Below are positions 7,383-17,460 of a stretch of DNA of 26,565 nucleotides, piece by piece (position 1 is the first letter of the stretch; each line of letters opens with the position of its first letter). Position numbers and translations under genes: made by a program. The DNA comes from SXXK01 sp046074645 (GTDB lineage: Bacteria > Planctomycetota > Planctomycetia > Planctomycetales > Planctomycetaceae). The notes under the pieces were generated by a model. That model was not told the DNA's origin and ran no database searches. It worked only from the letters and a program-made list of their open reading frames with translations. Location of the stretch: the NCBI GenBank assembly GCA_046074645.1, contig JBJTOP010000393.1, forward strand, positions 1 to 26,565. Reading direction: 5' to 3'.

Positions 7383-8384
7383 ATGGCAACGCGATATTCT
7401 CCGTGGTTTCGGTTTTTCGGGGTTCCACTGGATGAAGTCATGTTTCTTCTGATCCTTGCCGCTGGTGGCATCTCACTGGGGCTCTGGCACCAAACCTTCG
7501 GCCTGGGCGACCTGGGTATTGTCGGGTTGCTGGTGTTGCTGGAGGGCGTGTTGTCAATCGACAACGCGCTCGTGCTTGGTTTGCTGGCGCGGCGGGTACC
7601 AAAGCACCTGCAAAAGCGAGCATTGACCTACGGACTTGTGGGCGCTGTGGTGTTTCGGATTCTGGCAGTGGCGATGGCCGCTTATCTGCTGCAGTGGCGA
7701 ATTGTGAAACTGCTGGGTGGCGGATACCTGATTTTCATCGCGGTAAAGCATCTGTTCTTTGAATCAAAGGAACAACAGGAGGAAGTGCTGTCGGTGGATG
7801 CTGCCGGAGAACCCCAGCTGCGGCTGGCCAGTGGCGGCCCGTTGTCTCCCGAACAGGAACTGGTGGAAATTCAGGAACGCATCCCGATTCCGCTCCCTGA
7901 AGACATCCAGCAGCCTGTCGCCCAGCGGTCTCAGTCAAGCGGCAACTTCTGGAAGACGGTGGCGGTCATCGAGCTGACAGATATCGCGTTTGCTGTGGAT
8001 TCCATCCTTGCGGCAATCGCCATGGTGGGATCAAAACCAGACAACCACCCCGCTGATGCTCCGCACCCCAAGCTCTGGGTCGTAATCGCCGGTGGAATCA
8101 TCGGACTGATGCTCATGCGGGTCGCAGCGGCCATGTTTATTCGGCTGCTGGAAAAGTTCCCGCGTTTCGAAGTCGCCGCTTATCTGCTGGTGATCGTCAT
8201 CGGCATGAAACTGCTGGTGGACTGGGGCTTCAACTATGAAGGCAGTCCCTACGAAGTCGATTTCCACAGTTACCGGACTCCGGAATTCTGGATCTTCTGG
8301 ATTTCCATGATTGTTGGACTTGGTGTGGGATTTCTGCCAAAGAAACCGGCAACGGATTCTGCGGGTGGAACGGCGGGCCCGTGA
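7383..8384 (+). CDS. TerC family integral membrane protein
   Basis: This 333-residue multi-spanning inner-membrane protein carries the two TerC hallmarks, each with acidic residues inside membrane helices: GVLSIDNALVLGLL (Asp60, Asn61) and ELTDIAFAVDSILA (Asp200, Asp206). About eight hydrophobic segments are visible. A charged cytoplasmic loop of about 65 residues (126-190) separates the two halves, a common TerC layout. TerC/Alx relatives are linked to tellurite resistance and, in several bacteria, manganese export; the substrate here is unknown. The ATG at 7383 has no clear ribosome-binding site; Met20 (7440) is an alternative start. The stop overlaps the truD GTG by 4 bp, which implies translational coupling. 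Confidence 0.9.
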   Translation: MATRYSPWFRFFGVPLDEVMFLLILAAGGISLGLWHQTFGLGDLGIVGLLVLLEGVLSIDNALVLGLLARRVPKHLQKRALTYGLVGAVVFRILAVAMAAYLLQWRIVKLLGGGYLIFIAVKHLFFESKEQQEEVLSVDAAGEPQLRLASGGPLSPEQELVEIQERIPIPLPEDIQQPVAQRSQSSGNFWKTVAVIELTDIAFAVDSILAAIAMVGSKPDNHPADAPHPKLWVVIAGGIIGLMLMRVAAAMFIRLLEKFPRFEVAAYLLVIVIGMKLLVDWGFNYEGSPYEVDFHSYRTPEFWIFWISMIVGLGVGFLPKKPATDSAGGTAGP

Positions 8385-9565
8385 AACTTCGCCGAATCCC
8401 CGAAGACTTTCAGGTCGATGAGCTCACTGCACCGCTCAGCAGCGGTGGTCCATTCGCCCTGTATCGACTTACCAAAACCTCCATCGGCACTCCGGAAGCC
8501 ATTCAGGCTATCGTGCAGCGCTGGAATGTGCATCGCAAGCGGCTCAGCTATGGCGGTCTCAAGGATCGTCACGCAGTCACCACACAATACCTCACCATCC
8601 ACAACGGTCCCCGAAAGTCCCTGCAGCAGAAATCGCTGCAGCTGGAATACGTGGGCCAGACTGCCGTGGCGTTCACTGCGGCCGAGATCACAGGCAACCG
8701 CTTTCGACTGACGCTGCGGGATCTGACAGCCGCCGCAGCTGCTCAGATTCTTTCGCAGTTCGCCACGGCAGCCCGGACCGGCATTCCCAATTACTTCGAT
8801 GACCAGCGATTCGGATCTCTGGGACAATCCGGCGAATGGATCGCTCGCTCGTGGTGCCGCGGGGACTGGGAACGAGCGGTCTGGCTGGCGATGGCGGATC
8901 CGCATCCCAACGATCCGGCGGACGAACGTCGTCAGAAACAAATTCTGCGAGACAACTGGGGGAAATGGCCTGAATGCCAGTCGCTGCTGGAACGTTCGCA
9001 CCGCAGATCAATCGTGACTTATCTGTCGGATAAGGTGAAAGTCGGCAAGCCGGCAGATTTTCGAGGTGCTCTGGCGCGGATTCAGGTGGACCTCCGCGGG
9101 CTGTATCTGTCTGCCTGGCAGTCAGCGCTCTGGAATCGTCTCCTGAGCCGCTTTCTGGAGGCCACAAGTCCCGGGCAGACGCTTCCGCGGATCGAACTCA
9201 CCTGCGGCCCGGTCGTGCTCCCTGCTCCCCGCGACGCATCCGTCCCGGCCGAATGGCTGAACCAGCTGCTGCCTCTTCCATCAGCCCGCATTGATCGGCC
9301 TGAAGGTCTGATCGGCGACCTGCTGGATCAGGTCCTGTCCGAAGAAGGCGTGGAATTGCGGGAAGTCCGCGTGAAGTATCCTCGGGACAGCTTCTTTTCG
9401 AAAGGCAGCCGGCCCATCTGGATCATTCCGTCCGGTGCCAGCTCCGCAGAAGCTGAGGATGACCTGTACCCCGGCAGGCGGAAGATCCAGCTGAACTTCA
9501 ACCTGCCCCGCGGCAGCTATGCCACCATGCTGGTGAAGCGCATCACCGAATGTCCGTCGCTGTGA
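8381..9565 (+). CDS. truD: tRNA pseudouridine synthase TruD
   Basis: TruD converts U13 of certain tRNAs to pseudouridine. The protein (394 residues) shows the family's catalytic motif as YGGLKDRHA, with the nucleophile Asp62, and the downstream PNYFDDQRFG (137-146), the counterpart of PNYFGxQRFG. The N-terminus RRIPEDFQVDEL is also diagnostic. It is longer than the E. coli enzyme (about 350), mostly in the TRUD insertion domain between the motifs and the C-terminal strands. The start is the GTG at 8381 within a GTGA overlap with the TerC stop. Pairing of terC and truD is probably an operon of convenience. The gene ends 83 bp before the convergent DUF1501 stop; no clear terminator hairpin was seen in that gap. 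Confidence 0.96.
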   Translation: MKLRRIPEDFQVDELTAPLSSGGPFALYRLTKTSIGTPEAIQAIVQRWNVHRKRLSYGGLKDRHAVTTQYLTIHNGPRKSLQQKSLQLEYVGQTAVAFTAAEITGNRFRLTLRDLTAAAAAQILSQFATAARTGIPNYFDDQRFGSLGQSGEWIARSWCRGDWERAVWLAMADPHPNDPADERRQKQILRDNWGKWPECQSLLERSHRRSIVTYLSDKVKVGKPADFRGALARIQVDLRGLYLSAWQSALWNRLLSRFLEATSPGQTLPRIELTCGPVVLPAPRDASVPAEWLNQLLPLPSARIDRPEGLIGDLLDQVLSEEGVELREVRVKYPRDSFFSKGSRPIWIIPSGASSAEAEDDLYPGRRKIQLNFNLPRGSYATMLVKRITECPSL

Positions 9566-9648
9566 ACTGAATCTTCTGTGGCGCTGCTGTTGTACGTATG
9601 TGTCAATCAGCGTCGTGGCCGTTGACGATAAACGATTGGTCTGAACGC

Positions 9649-11034
9649 CTACACCAGCAGTTCATTCATCACGCGTCCGCCCGGAACCAGCAGGTGAGGT
9701 CGGTCAAGCACATCGTGGATGTTCATTCGGGGATCGACACCCAGCAGGTGGTAGAGAGTGGCGATGATGTCGGCGGGCGAGGTGGGGTTCTTTGCGGGGA
9801 CGGCACCGATGCGATCGCTGGCTCCATGCACAAGTCCCCCGTTGAATCCTCCGCCTGCGAGCAGGATGGAGTAGCAGGAGTTCCAGTGATCGCGGCCGGC
9901 ATTGGCGTTGACTCGGGGCGTGCGTCCGAAATCGCCAAGCACAGCGACGATGGTGCGTTCGAGCATTCCGCGTTCTTCGAGTTCGCGAATGAGGCTTCCT
10001 GCAGCTCGGTCGAACTGCGGCAGCAGAGTATCACGGAGTTTGTTGAAGTTATTTCCATGGGTATCCCATGTGGCATTGGCATCCGGCGCCCAGGACAGGG
10101 TGACGACGCGTGTGCCGGCTTCCAGCAATCGACGGGCCAGCAGTGTGCTTTGGCCATAGATGTTTCGGCCGTAGGCATCGCGGACAGCCGCGGGTTCGCG
10201 GTCAATCTGAAAGGCCTGCTGAGCAGCATCGGAGGTGAGCATGTCGAAGGCGCGTCGCTGGTGATCGCTCATCACACCATATGAACTGCTGAGCGCTGCC
10301 TGCATGGTGGCGGTGGGATGATCAAGCCCTGAAAGAAGTCGGCTGCGTGCTTCCATGCGTGGCAGTGAAACTTCATCGGGGAGTGACAGTTCACGGACGC
10401 GAAATTCAGCGGCATTCGCATCGTCCAGAACCCAGAACGGATCGTGATTGGCTCCGACGATACCTCCGAGGAAGCCGGGCTGCAGAGGGCCGCCCGCACC
10501 CTCTTTGGTCTTGTAGGGCAGCGCCACGTACGGAAAGGCGGTTGGGGCGGAGGGACGCAGTTTGGAAAGCACGGAACCAATATTTGGGTGATCACCGGGT
10601 TTCGCACCGCCACCCTGTTCACCACGATCATGACCGGTCAGCGCAGCGTAGACCGCGGCGGCGTGCGAATTATTCACGCTGTGATTCATCGAACGCACCA
10701 GCACACAGTGATGCATTTGCCGGGCCAGATGCGGCAGATACTCGCAGAATTGAACGCCCGTCAGTGATGTGGAAATCGAAGCAAACGGGCTGCGGATTTC
10801 CTGGGGTGCCGTGGGTTTCATGTCCCACATATCCAGATGACTGGGGCCACCGTTGAGAAAGATCACAACACAGGAATCGGCGCGGGCCGTATGAGTTTGC
10901 GTGTCGGCGGCGAGCAGCTGTGGGAGGGACAGTCCGACACCACCCAATGCGCCCACCTGCAGCAGTCCGCGACGGGAAAGCGATTGCGACCGACAATGAC
11001 GTGGGGGCGGTGCGGTATCAGAATGATGGGACAT
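9649..11034 (-). CDS. DUF1501 family protein (second copy, Tat-like signal)
   Basis: This is a 461-residue DUF1501 protein. An SRRGLLQVG twin-arginine-like motif (Arg21-Arg22) precedes a hydrophobic stretch, suggesting Tat export. Motifs seen: NGGPSHLDMWDMKP (61-74), GDFGRTP (367-373; the more common form is GEFGRTP), GRDHW, and a GGG loop. The ATG at 11034 has a GGGAGC ribosome-binding site in good position. It lies 28 bp after the stop of another DUF1501 gene, and both follow a DUF1549/DUF1553 cytochrome gene, so the three form an operon. In planctomycetes such pairs are thought to act at the cell surface, possibly in degradation of complex polysaccharides, but no reaction is proven. It differs clearly from its neighbour and is not a recent duplicate. 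Confidence 0.92.
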   Translation of the reverse strand: MSHHSDTAPPPRHCRSQSLSRRGLLQVGALGGVGLSLPQLLAADTQTHTARADSCVVIFLNGGPSHLDMWDMKPTAPQEIRSPFASISTSLTGVQFCEYLPHLARQMHHCVLVRSMNHSVNNSHAAAVYAALTGHDRGEQGGGAKPGDHPNIGSVLSKLRPSAPTAFPYVALPYKTKEGAGGPLQPGFLGGIVGANHDPFWVLDDANAAEFRVRELSLPDEVSLPRMEARSRLLSGLDHPTATMQAALSSSYGVMSDHQRRAFDMLTSDAAQQAFQIDREPAAVRDAYGRNIYGQSTLLARRLLEAGTRVVTLSWAPDANATWDTHGNNFNKLRDTLLPQFDRAAGSLIRELEERGMLERTIVAVLGDFGRTPRVNANAGRDHWNSCYSILLAGGGFNGGLVHGASDRIGAVPAKNPTSPADIIATLYHLLGVDPRMNIHDVLDRPHLLVPGGRVMNELLV

Positions 11035-11062
11035 GAAAGAAGCTCCCGGCAGCGGACAGAGA

Positions 11063-12475
11063 TTACGAGCGAATTCCGATCAGCTTTGTGTTGAATGAAC
11101 CTTCATTGATTGTCGGCCGTTCAGGGCGACCGCGGTGATTCCAGGTGAGTTCAAGGTTGTGGAGTCCCAGCAGACCAAGAATTGAGGCATGAATGTCGCG
11201 GACGTGCATGCGGTCTTCCACGGCGTACAGTCCCAGTTCATCCGTCGCGCCGATGGTTTGGCCACCCTGCACTCCGCCACCTGCCATGAAGATCGTGAAA
11301 CCGGTGGGATTATGATCGCGACCATTCCCTTTTTCGCTCATTGGCGTCCGGCCAAATTCACCGCCCCAGATCACCAGAGTCTCATCCAGCAGTCCACGTT
11401 GTTTAAGATCACGAATCAGTCCGGCGACCGGTTTGTCCATGCTGCGGCAAAGCCGGGAATGGTTGGCTTCGATGGCCGAGTGGGAGTCCCATTTGCTGCC
11501 TGTGCCGTGATACAGCTGGATAAACCGCACACCACGTTCAACGAGCCTGCGGGCGAGCAGGCAATTGCGGCCGAAGGTTTCCGTCTCCTTTTGATCCATC
11601 CCGTAGAGTTCGCGTGTAGCGGCGGTTTCGGACTGCAGATCCACAGCGAGCGGGGCTTCCGCCTGCATCCGAAACGCAAGTTCATAGCTTTGCAGTCGCG
11701 CGTCCAGTTCTGTCTGCTGAGGCCTGGCAGCAGCGTAATCAGCATTGAAGGAATGCAGCAGTCGGAGCTTCCGCTGTTGCTGTTCAATTGTCACCGCGGC
11801 CGGCGTTTTCAGGTTTGCAATCGGCTCTTCAAGGCTGCTGCTGAGCTGTACCCCCTGATAACTGGCCGGCATAAAACCACTGCCCCAATTTCGAGTGCCG
11901 TTCACCGGGCGGCCACTGCTGTCGCAGAGCACCACGAAGGAGGGCAGATCGCTGTCAGCCGTGCCCAGTCCATAATTGACCCATGCCCCCAGAGATGGAC
12001 GCCCGGCAAAGTTGATGCAGGTGTTCATCTGGCATACGCCGCCCGCGTGATTGATGCCGTTGGTCCAGCAGGAGCGGATGACGGCGATGTCGTCCAGATG
12101 ACCGGCGATGTGCGGGATCCACTCGGACGCCCAGAGTCCGCTGTCGCCGTGCTGCCGCCACTTGCGGGGAGCTGCCAGCAGTGGAGCGCCTCTTTCACCC
12201 ATTGCTGTAATGGGTTCGCGAAAGCTGTTGGGAAGTGGCTGACCGGCCAGCTGATTGAGGAGGGGTTTGGGGTCCAGCAGATCGAGGTGACTGGGGCCAC
12301 CTTCAAGGAAGCACCAGATCACGGCCTTTGCACGGGGGCGATGATGGGCTATGGGCCGTCCTTCACCCAACTCGACCGCGCGGGATTCCTGTTCGAGCAG
12401 ATTCAGAGCGAGCGCTGCAAAGCCAAGTCCCGAGGACTGCAGTAACTGGCGACGGTTTTGAAGAGAAGTCAGCAC
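11063..12475 (-). CDS. DUF1501 family protein (PSD1-partner type)
   Basis: The protein is 470 residues from the GTG at 12475. That start is supported by a GGAG ribosome-binding site overlapping the end of the upstream gene (stop at 12481) and by the family N-terminus NRRQLLQSSGLGFAALAL. The much longer frame reaching 12676 simply runs antisense to the signal of the reading frame upstream and was rejected. Motifs: LEGGPSHLDLLDPKP (57-71), GEFGRTP (372-378), GRDH and GGG. The C-terminal WNHRGRPERPTINEG is typical of the DUF1501 subtype that sits directly after a DUF1553 gene. Gap to the upstream gene is 5 bp, indicating translational coupling. The N-terminus looks like a degenerate Tat signal with NRR. 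Confidence 0.93.
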   Translation of the reverse strand: MLTSLQNRRQLLQSSGLGFAALALNLLEQESRAVELGEGRPIAHHRPRAKAVIWCFLEGGPSHLDLLDPKPLLNQLAGQPLPNSFREPITAMGERGAPLLAAPRKWRQHGDSGLWASEWIPHIAGHLDDIAVIRSCWTNGINHAGGVCQMNTCINFAGRPSLGAWVNYGLGTADSDLPSFVVLCDSSGRPVNGTRNWGSGFMPASYQGVQLSSSLEEPIANLKTPAAVTIEQQQRKLRLLHSFNADYAAARPQQTELDARLQSYELAFRMQAEAPLAVDLQSETAATRELYGMDQKETETFGRNCLLARRLVERGVRFIQLYHGTGSKWDSHSAIEANHSRLCRSMDKPVAGLIRDLKQRGLLDETLVIWGGEFGRTPMSEKGNGRDHNPTGFTIFMAGGGVQGGQTIGATDELGLYAVEDRMHVRDIHASILGLLGLHNLELTWNHRGRPERPTINEGSFNTKLIGIRS

Positions 12476-12480
12476 TGATG

Positions 12481-15030
12481 TTACTCCACGTAGAGAAACT
12501 CGCTGGAATTCAGCAGCACATGACAGAAATCCTGCAGCGGGCGACCGACGGTTTGGGCGGGCTGAGCAGCCGTGGAGGTTGCGTCCGCCGGGGCACCAGC
12601 GACCGTATGCGGGGGCGGTGCATGTAGAAATTCCAAAGCGGCCGAGAGTTCGCTGGAGGTCGGTCTGCGCCCCCACGCCAGTTCTATCGCGGCACTGGCC
12701 TGTTCCGGCAGAGTTGAATACTGTTTTTCAATCCGCGTGGCAAATCGGGCGGCGCGTTCCAGTGGCCACGGGCCGTTGATCAGCAGCAGCGATTGCAGAG
12801 GTGTCGTGGTGGCGTCGCGTTCAGGTACGCTTTGCAGCCCATTCGCCATATCGAAGGCGCCAAGGAAGGGATCGGGAGTGTTGCGGGTGAAGCGGATGTA
12901 GACTGACCGTCGAGCCTGATCGGCAGAGACACTGGGACCGCCCAGCGACCGCTGCAGTTCGCCGCTGCAGCTGAGCACGGCATCGCGGATTTGTTCGGCG
13001 GAAAGACGACGGACGCGGCCGCGCCAGAGCAGTTGATCGGAGGGATCTGCGAGCTGCTGGTGTGCGGCCTCGGGATGCACCGCGGACTGCTGCCACACGG
13101 CCGATGTCAGAATCAGTCTGTGCAGGTGTTTGAAGCGAAAGCCGCTGCTGATGAATTCGGACGTGAGCCAGTCAAGGAGTTCGGGGTGAGTGGGTGGCTG
13201 GCCCAGCTTTCCAAAGTCGCTGGTGGTGGCCGCAAGGCCTCGTCCGAAATGCTGCTGCCAGATCCGATTGACGATGACCCGGATGGTCAGCGGATTACCG
13301 CCATCACTGATCCATTGTGCGAGTGCCGTGCGGCGGCCTGTGGATGCAGGCAGAGGCTGGATGGTGGCAGCGGGCAAGGCATCGACAGGTTGCAGTACGG
13401 TTGGAAAACCGGGATCCAGCGGCGGTTCGCCCGAGCGATCGGGAATACAGGTTGGCGCCGACGAACCGGAGAAATCGGTGACGGTCATCACAGGTTCAAG
13501 CGGCGAGGGACGCAGGTGGTCGAAGGCCGCGAGTTGTTTCTGCAGAGCTTCGTACTGTTCTTTGTCTTCCTTCTTCATGCCACTGAGTGGTCCGCCGCCT
13601 TCTTCGAGGAACTGACGCGAGACCAGATAGGCCATCTGGTGCTCCCACGAATTCCGCTGTGCTTCGGGCTTGTGGAAACATGCCTGAATGTCCAGCGGAA
13701 ATTTGTCCACCGTCGAACGCCATTTGCGATCGTGCAGCGGGCGAATGATGGCGTCAATCTGCGCCCTGACAGCAGCAGTGGCCGCTTCCCATTGCCGCTG
13801 TTGTTCCGCGTGCGTCTGCTGTTGGGAGGAGGTCGAGTACGTCAGATCGTCGCGCCAGATCACGGGTTCGAAAAACGCGCGGAAGCGAAAGTAGTCGGTC
13901 TGCAGCAGCGGGTCGAATTTGTGGTCGTGGCAGCGCGCACAGGCCATGCTGACACCCAGAAAAGCGTCCGCCGCAACGTCCGTCATTTCGTTCATGATGT
14001 CGTTCCACTGGCCACGAGCATCACGTTGATTGTATTCGTAAACGCCCAGTCGCAGAAAGCCGGCGGCGGCCAGCTGTTCCGGGGTGGCGTCGGGAATTTC
14101 GTCCCCCGCCAGCTGTTCACGCACAAAATCGGGCCACGCACGATCACTGTTGAAAGCGCTGATCACGTAGTCGCGATAACGCCAGATGTGGGGCCGATGC
14201 GCGTCCTGGTTCCAGCCGTCGGATTCGGCGTAACGCGCCAGATCCAGCCAGAACCTTGCCCAGTGTTCCCCATAGCCGGGATCTGCAAGCAACTGATCGA
14301 CAAGCTGTTGCCAGGCCGCCGTGAAACCAATCGCGGACACCTGAGCATTGAAGCGACTGATGTCTTCCGGAGCGGGCGGCAGGCCTGTGAGGTTCAGGAA
14401 AAGTCGCCGAACCAGCACGTGCGGTGCGGCACGCGGTGCCGGCGTGAGCTGATGGGAATGCAGCGCCTGCTGAACGAACTGGTCAATTGGAGTTTGCGGC
14501 CATGATTGATCACCGACAGCAGGAACCTCAGGACGCTGCACAGAACGGAAGGCCCACCAGCTGCGGTCGTCGTCGGTGATCACGGGGGCGGGTTCACGAA
14601 GCGGCTTTGAGTGCTCGGGCCACAGAGCACCCGCGGCGATCCACCGCTGCAGGGTTCGGATTTCCTGGTCGCTGAGACTTTTGTCCGGCGGCATCTCGGG
14701 GCCCTCGCGACGGACGGCCAGCATCAGCAGGCTTTGAGCAGCGTCGGAAGGAACAACGGCCGGGCCACTGTCGCCACCCTGCAGAAGGTGTTCTCGAGTG
14801 TCCAGCCGGAGACCGCCCTCCTGACGGCGTTCTCCATGACAGCCAAGACATTTTCCGGCCAGCAGCGGGCGAATCTGCGTTTCAAAGTCGGTGTCGGAAA
14901 AGTCCCGCAGCGGGGCATTCTGAGCTGATAAGGGGGAAAGCGACAGAGCCAGCAGCACTATGGCAGCCGTCGTCAGCCGGAATACGGCTGAGTTACAGGC
15001 TTTGGAAACGCTGAGGGCGATCGCGGGCAT
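12481..15030 (-). CDS. Planctomycete cytochrome: PSCyt1 + DUF1549 + DUF1553 protein
   Basis: This is a planctomycete-type surface cytochrome of 849 residues. After a hydrophobic signal segment (about 18-37, ending LSAQ), the PSCyt1 domain holds a heme-binding CLGCH (61-65) and a likely Met ligand in EMPP (Met113). The central DUF1549 domain contains a second CARCHDHKFDP motif (364-374), which is conserved in the family. The C-terminal DUF1553 domain ends with LQDFCHVLLNSSEFLYVE, the characteristic terminus. I chose the ATG at 15030 because it begins at the signal peptide. A TTG at 15189 would instead overlap the upstream pseudopilin stop (TTGA) and add 53 residues before the signal, which is unlikely but would imply coupling. 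Two DUF1501 genes follow. The protein is probably exported and involved in electron transfer at the envelope; this is inference. Confidence 0.9.
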   Translation of the reverse strand: MPAIALSVSKACNSAVFRLTTAAIVLLALSLSPLSAQNAPLRDFSDTDFETQIRPLLAGKCLGCHGERRQEGGLRLDTREHLLQGGDSGPAVVPSDAAQSLLMLAVRREGPEMPPDKSLSDQEIRTLQRWIAAGALWPEHSKPLREPAPVITDDDRSWWAFRSVQRPEVPAVGDQSWPQTPIDQFVQQALHSHQLTPAPRAAPHVLVRRLFLNLTGLPPAPEDISRFNAQVSAIGFTAAWQQLVDQLLADPGYGEHWARFWLDLARYAESDGWNQDAHRPHIWRYRDYVISAFNSDRAWPDFVREQLAGDEIPDATPEQLAAAGFLRLGVYEYNQRDARGQWNDIMNEMTDVAADAFLGVSMACARCHDHKFDPLLQTDYFRFRAFFEPVIWRDDLTYSTSSQQQTHAEQQRQWEAATAAVRAQIDAIIRPLHDRKWRSTVDKFPLDIQACFHKPEAQRNSWEHQMAYLVSRQFLEEGGGPLSGMKKEDKEQYEALQKQLAAFDHLRPSPLEPVMTVTDFSGSSAPTCIPDRSGEPPLDPGFPTVLQPVDALPAATIQPLPASTGRRTALAQWISDGGNPLTIRVIVNRIWQQHFGRGLAATTSDFGKLGQPPTHPELLDWLTSEFISSGFRFKHLHRLILTSAVWQQSAVHPEAAHQQLADPSDQLLWRGRVRRLSAEQIRDAVLSCSGELQRSLGGPSVSADQARRSVYIRFTRNTPDPFLGAFDMANGLQSVPERDATTTPLQSLLLINGPWPLERAARFATRIEKQYSTLPEQASAAIELAWGRRPTSSELSAALEFLHAPPPHTVAGAPADATSTAAQPAQTVGRPLQDFCHVLLNSSEFLYVE

Positions 15031-15185
15031 GGCAGGGCGGGAATGAATGGCGGGCGGATGGGGAAGCTGCTGTCCAAACCATCTTGTGATTTCAGGGCCC
15101 GGGAGACAAGTCCAGATGCGAAAAACGGCAGGAGTTCCGGAATTTTCAGGGGCGCAATCCCGCACGAACGGCCACATTGATGGAC

Positions 15186-16162
15186 TCAAAATCCGCCGTT
15201 CGACAGGGGAGATCCGTCCGCACCAGCGATCAAGCTGCTGAATAATGTCGGATCGATCTTTTTGGACAGGGCTCTCACACTCCCGTCAGCGAAGAGAAAA
15301 TTTACCTGCCAGGAATGCTGGCTGCCGAAAGTCCCCACCTCCCTGGACTGCAGGTCCAGCTTCGCTCGACCCTCTTCACTTTCGTCCTCCGCTGCCAATT
15401 GGGAAAAATCGACCACCTTCGCAGCCCCTAAGGAATCTTCCATTTTTCCGCCATTTTGCAGCGAACTGCGGTCGCCAAAAATCCAGCCATGCCCCGGCAG
15501 GGTCGGCACGAATTCACCCGCCAGCAACGTTGCTGAACGACCATCCGGAATGTCTTCAAGCGATTCGGAACTGTTCACTGAAAACAGACCGTCGCCACGT
15601 TCTGAAATTGGCTGTTCCGTGCTGTGATGACAGCCTGCGTATGTTGAGACCCCGAATATCTGGTTGACGTTTTGAGAGGGGCACTTCAAAAAATGCAGAT
15701 GGGGAATCAGCTTCCTGAGTCGTGCGGTTCGGGCCGCCACGCCTCCAGCTGATCCGTCTTCAGGCTCTGTTCCCATTCCCTGAATTCCAGCAGAAGCTGC
15801 CGCCGCCTCAATCGCACCAAACGATCTGAACGGATCATTTGCATCCGCCTGCAGCCACGTATTTTCCTCGCCCATCTGCGGCAGTATCTGAGCGATCCAG
15901 CCGAGGCCGTCAGGGGGCTGCAGCCACGTGACCGGCTGAGTCGTGCTGACGGAGCCGGGAGGCAACACGCCGTGAACGTGCTGATAATTCATCAGCGCAA
16001 TCCCAATCTGCGTCAGATTGTGCTGGCACTGCAAACGGCGAGCACTCTCGCGAGCAGCCTGGACTGCCGGCAGGAGCAGACTGATCAGCAACATGACGAT
16101 CACAATCACCACCGTCAGATCCAGAATCGTAAATCCCCGGGCTGGTGACAGGCGGGCAGACA

Positions 16163-16163
<1 letters not shown>
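15186..16163 (-). CDS. DUF1559 pseudopilin-like protein with Asp at +5
   Basis: The protein is 325 residues. The N-terminus is a type IV prepilin leader: a short basic segment, then RGFTILDLTVVIVIVMLL. Cleavage would follow Gly10. The normally invariant Glu at +5 of the mature protein is Asp15. The DUF1559 domain follows (LLPAVQAARESARRLQCQHNLTQ, YAGCHH). The C-terminal H-x9-DG signature has His283 and DG 293-294, in HSWQVNFLFADGS. The family is thought to be pseudopilin-like and is very abundant in planctomycetes. The ATG shares one base with the TGA of the upstream DUF1559 gene (TGATG), so the two are coupled. It is the last gene of the secretion/pilus-like operon; the cytochrome gene follows after about 155 bp. 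Confidence 0.9.
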
Positions 16164-17052
<889 letters not shown>

Positions 17053-17056
<4 letters not shown>

Positions 17057-17460
17057 ATTTGATTCTCTCCGGTTCGCGTTGCACTGCACATCAGACTATT
17101 CTCGACACTCGCCCGCGCATTTGCGGTGATGATTCCGTTTTGCACCTGCACACTCACTGTAATCACAGTTTCCGCCGACAGCATTCCAGCGGGCACTGTC
17201 CACTCGGCCCCCGCCCAGCCGGCATCGGCCGCAAGACGCTGCCCCGCCATCCGCAGTGCCGCGTCCGCCACCGCGTCAGTCTGCACCCGCAACAGCTCAC
17301 GCTGCTCCTGCCGCCGATCCGACAGCGCCCGCCGCACTTGTTCCGCACACAGCGCTGAGATCACCAGCAGCACCACCAAAGCCATCACCAGCATCATGCC
17401 ACGGCGATGCCGAATGTCGCTGCCTTCGCTCACCAGCCCAGCAACACACCTCACTCTCAC
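17053..17460 (-). CDS. Short GspK/PilX-like minor pseudopilin
   Basis: This 135-residue protein has a basic leader (RHRRG) and a hydrophobic helix MMLVMALVVLLVISALCA. It then has an amphipathic helix resembling GspK N-terminal regions (RELLRVQTDAVADAALRMAGQRLAADAGWAGAEW, about 56-89), where relatives show a similar Ala/Gly-rich helix followed by a Trp. There is no Glu at +5 (Met26), as in GspK. It is far shorter than classical GspK (about 300 residues) and lacks the large globular domain. The GTG start at 17460 forms a GTGA overlap with the stop of the upstream gene, and its own stop overlaps the next gene by 4 bp, so all three are coupled. The assignment as GspK-like rests on the N-terminal region only. 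Confidence 0.7.

Noticed and set aside
9598..10284. Plus-strand open frame of 228 codons after truD
   Set aside because: Antisense to the end of the second DUF1501 gene, which has intact motifs.
11189..12445. Plus-strand open frame of 418 codons
   Set aside because: Antisense to a DUF1501 gene with all family motifs; composition is that of a shadow.
11063..12676. Long form (537 codons) of the DUF1501 gene
   Set aside because: The extra N-terminus overlaps the DUF1553 gene by almost 200 bases and has no family similarity; the GTG at 12475 with GGAG fits better.
12991..14505. Plus-strand open frame of 504 codons
   Set aside because: Antisense to the DUF1549/DUF1553 gene; no domain or ribosome-binding site seen.
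15031..15189. TTG start at 15189 for the cytochrome gene
   Set aside because: It would place 53 residues before an evident signal peptide; the ATG at 15030 is preferred, although the TTGA overlap is noted.
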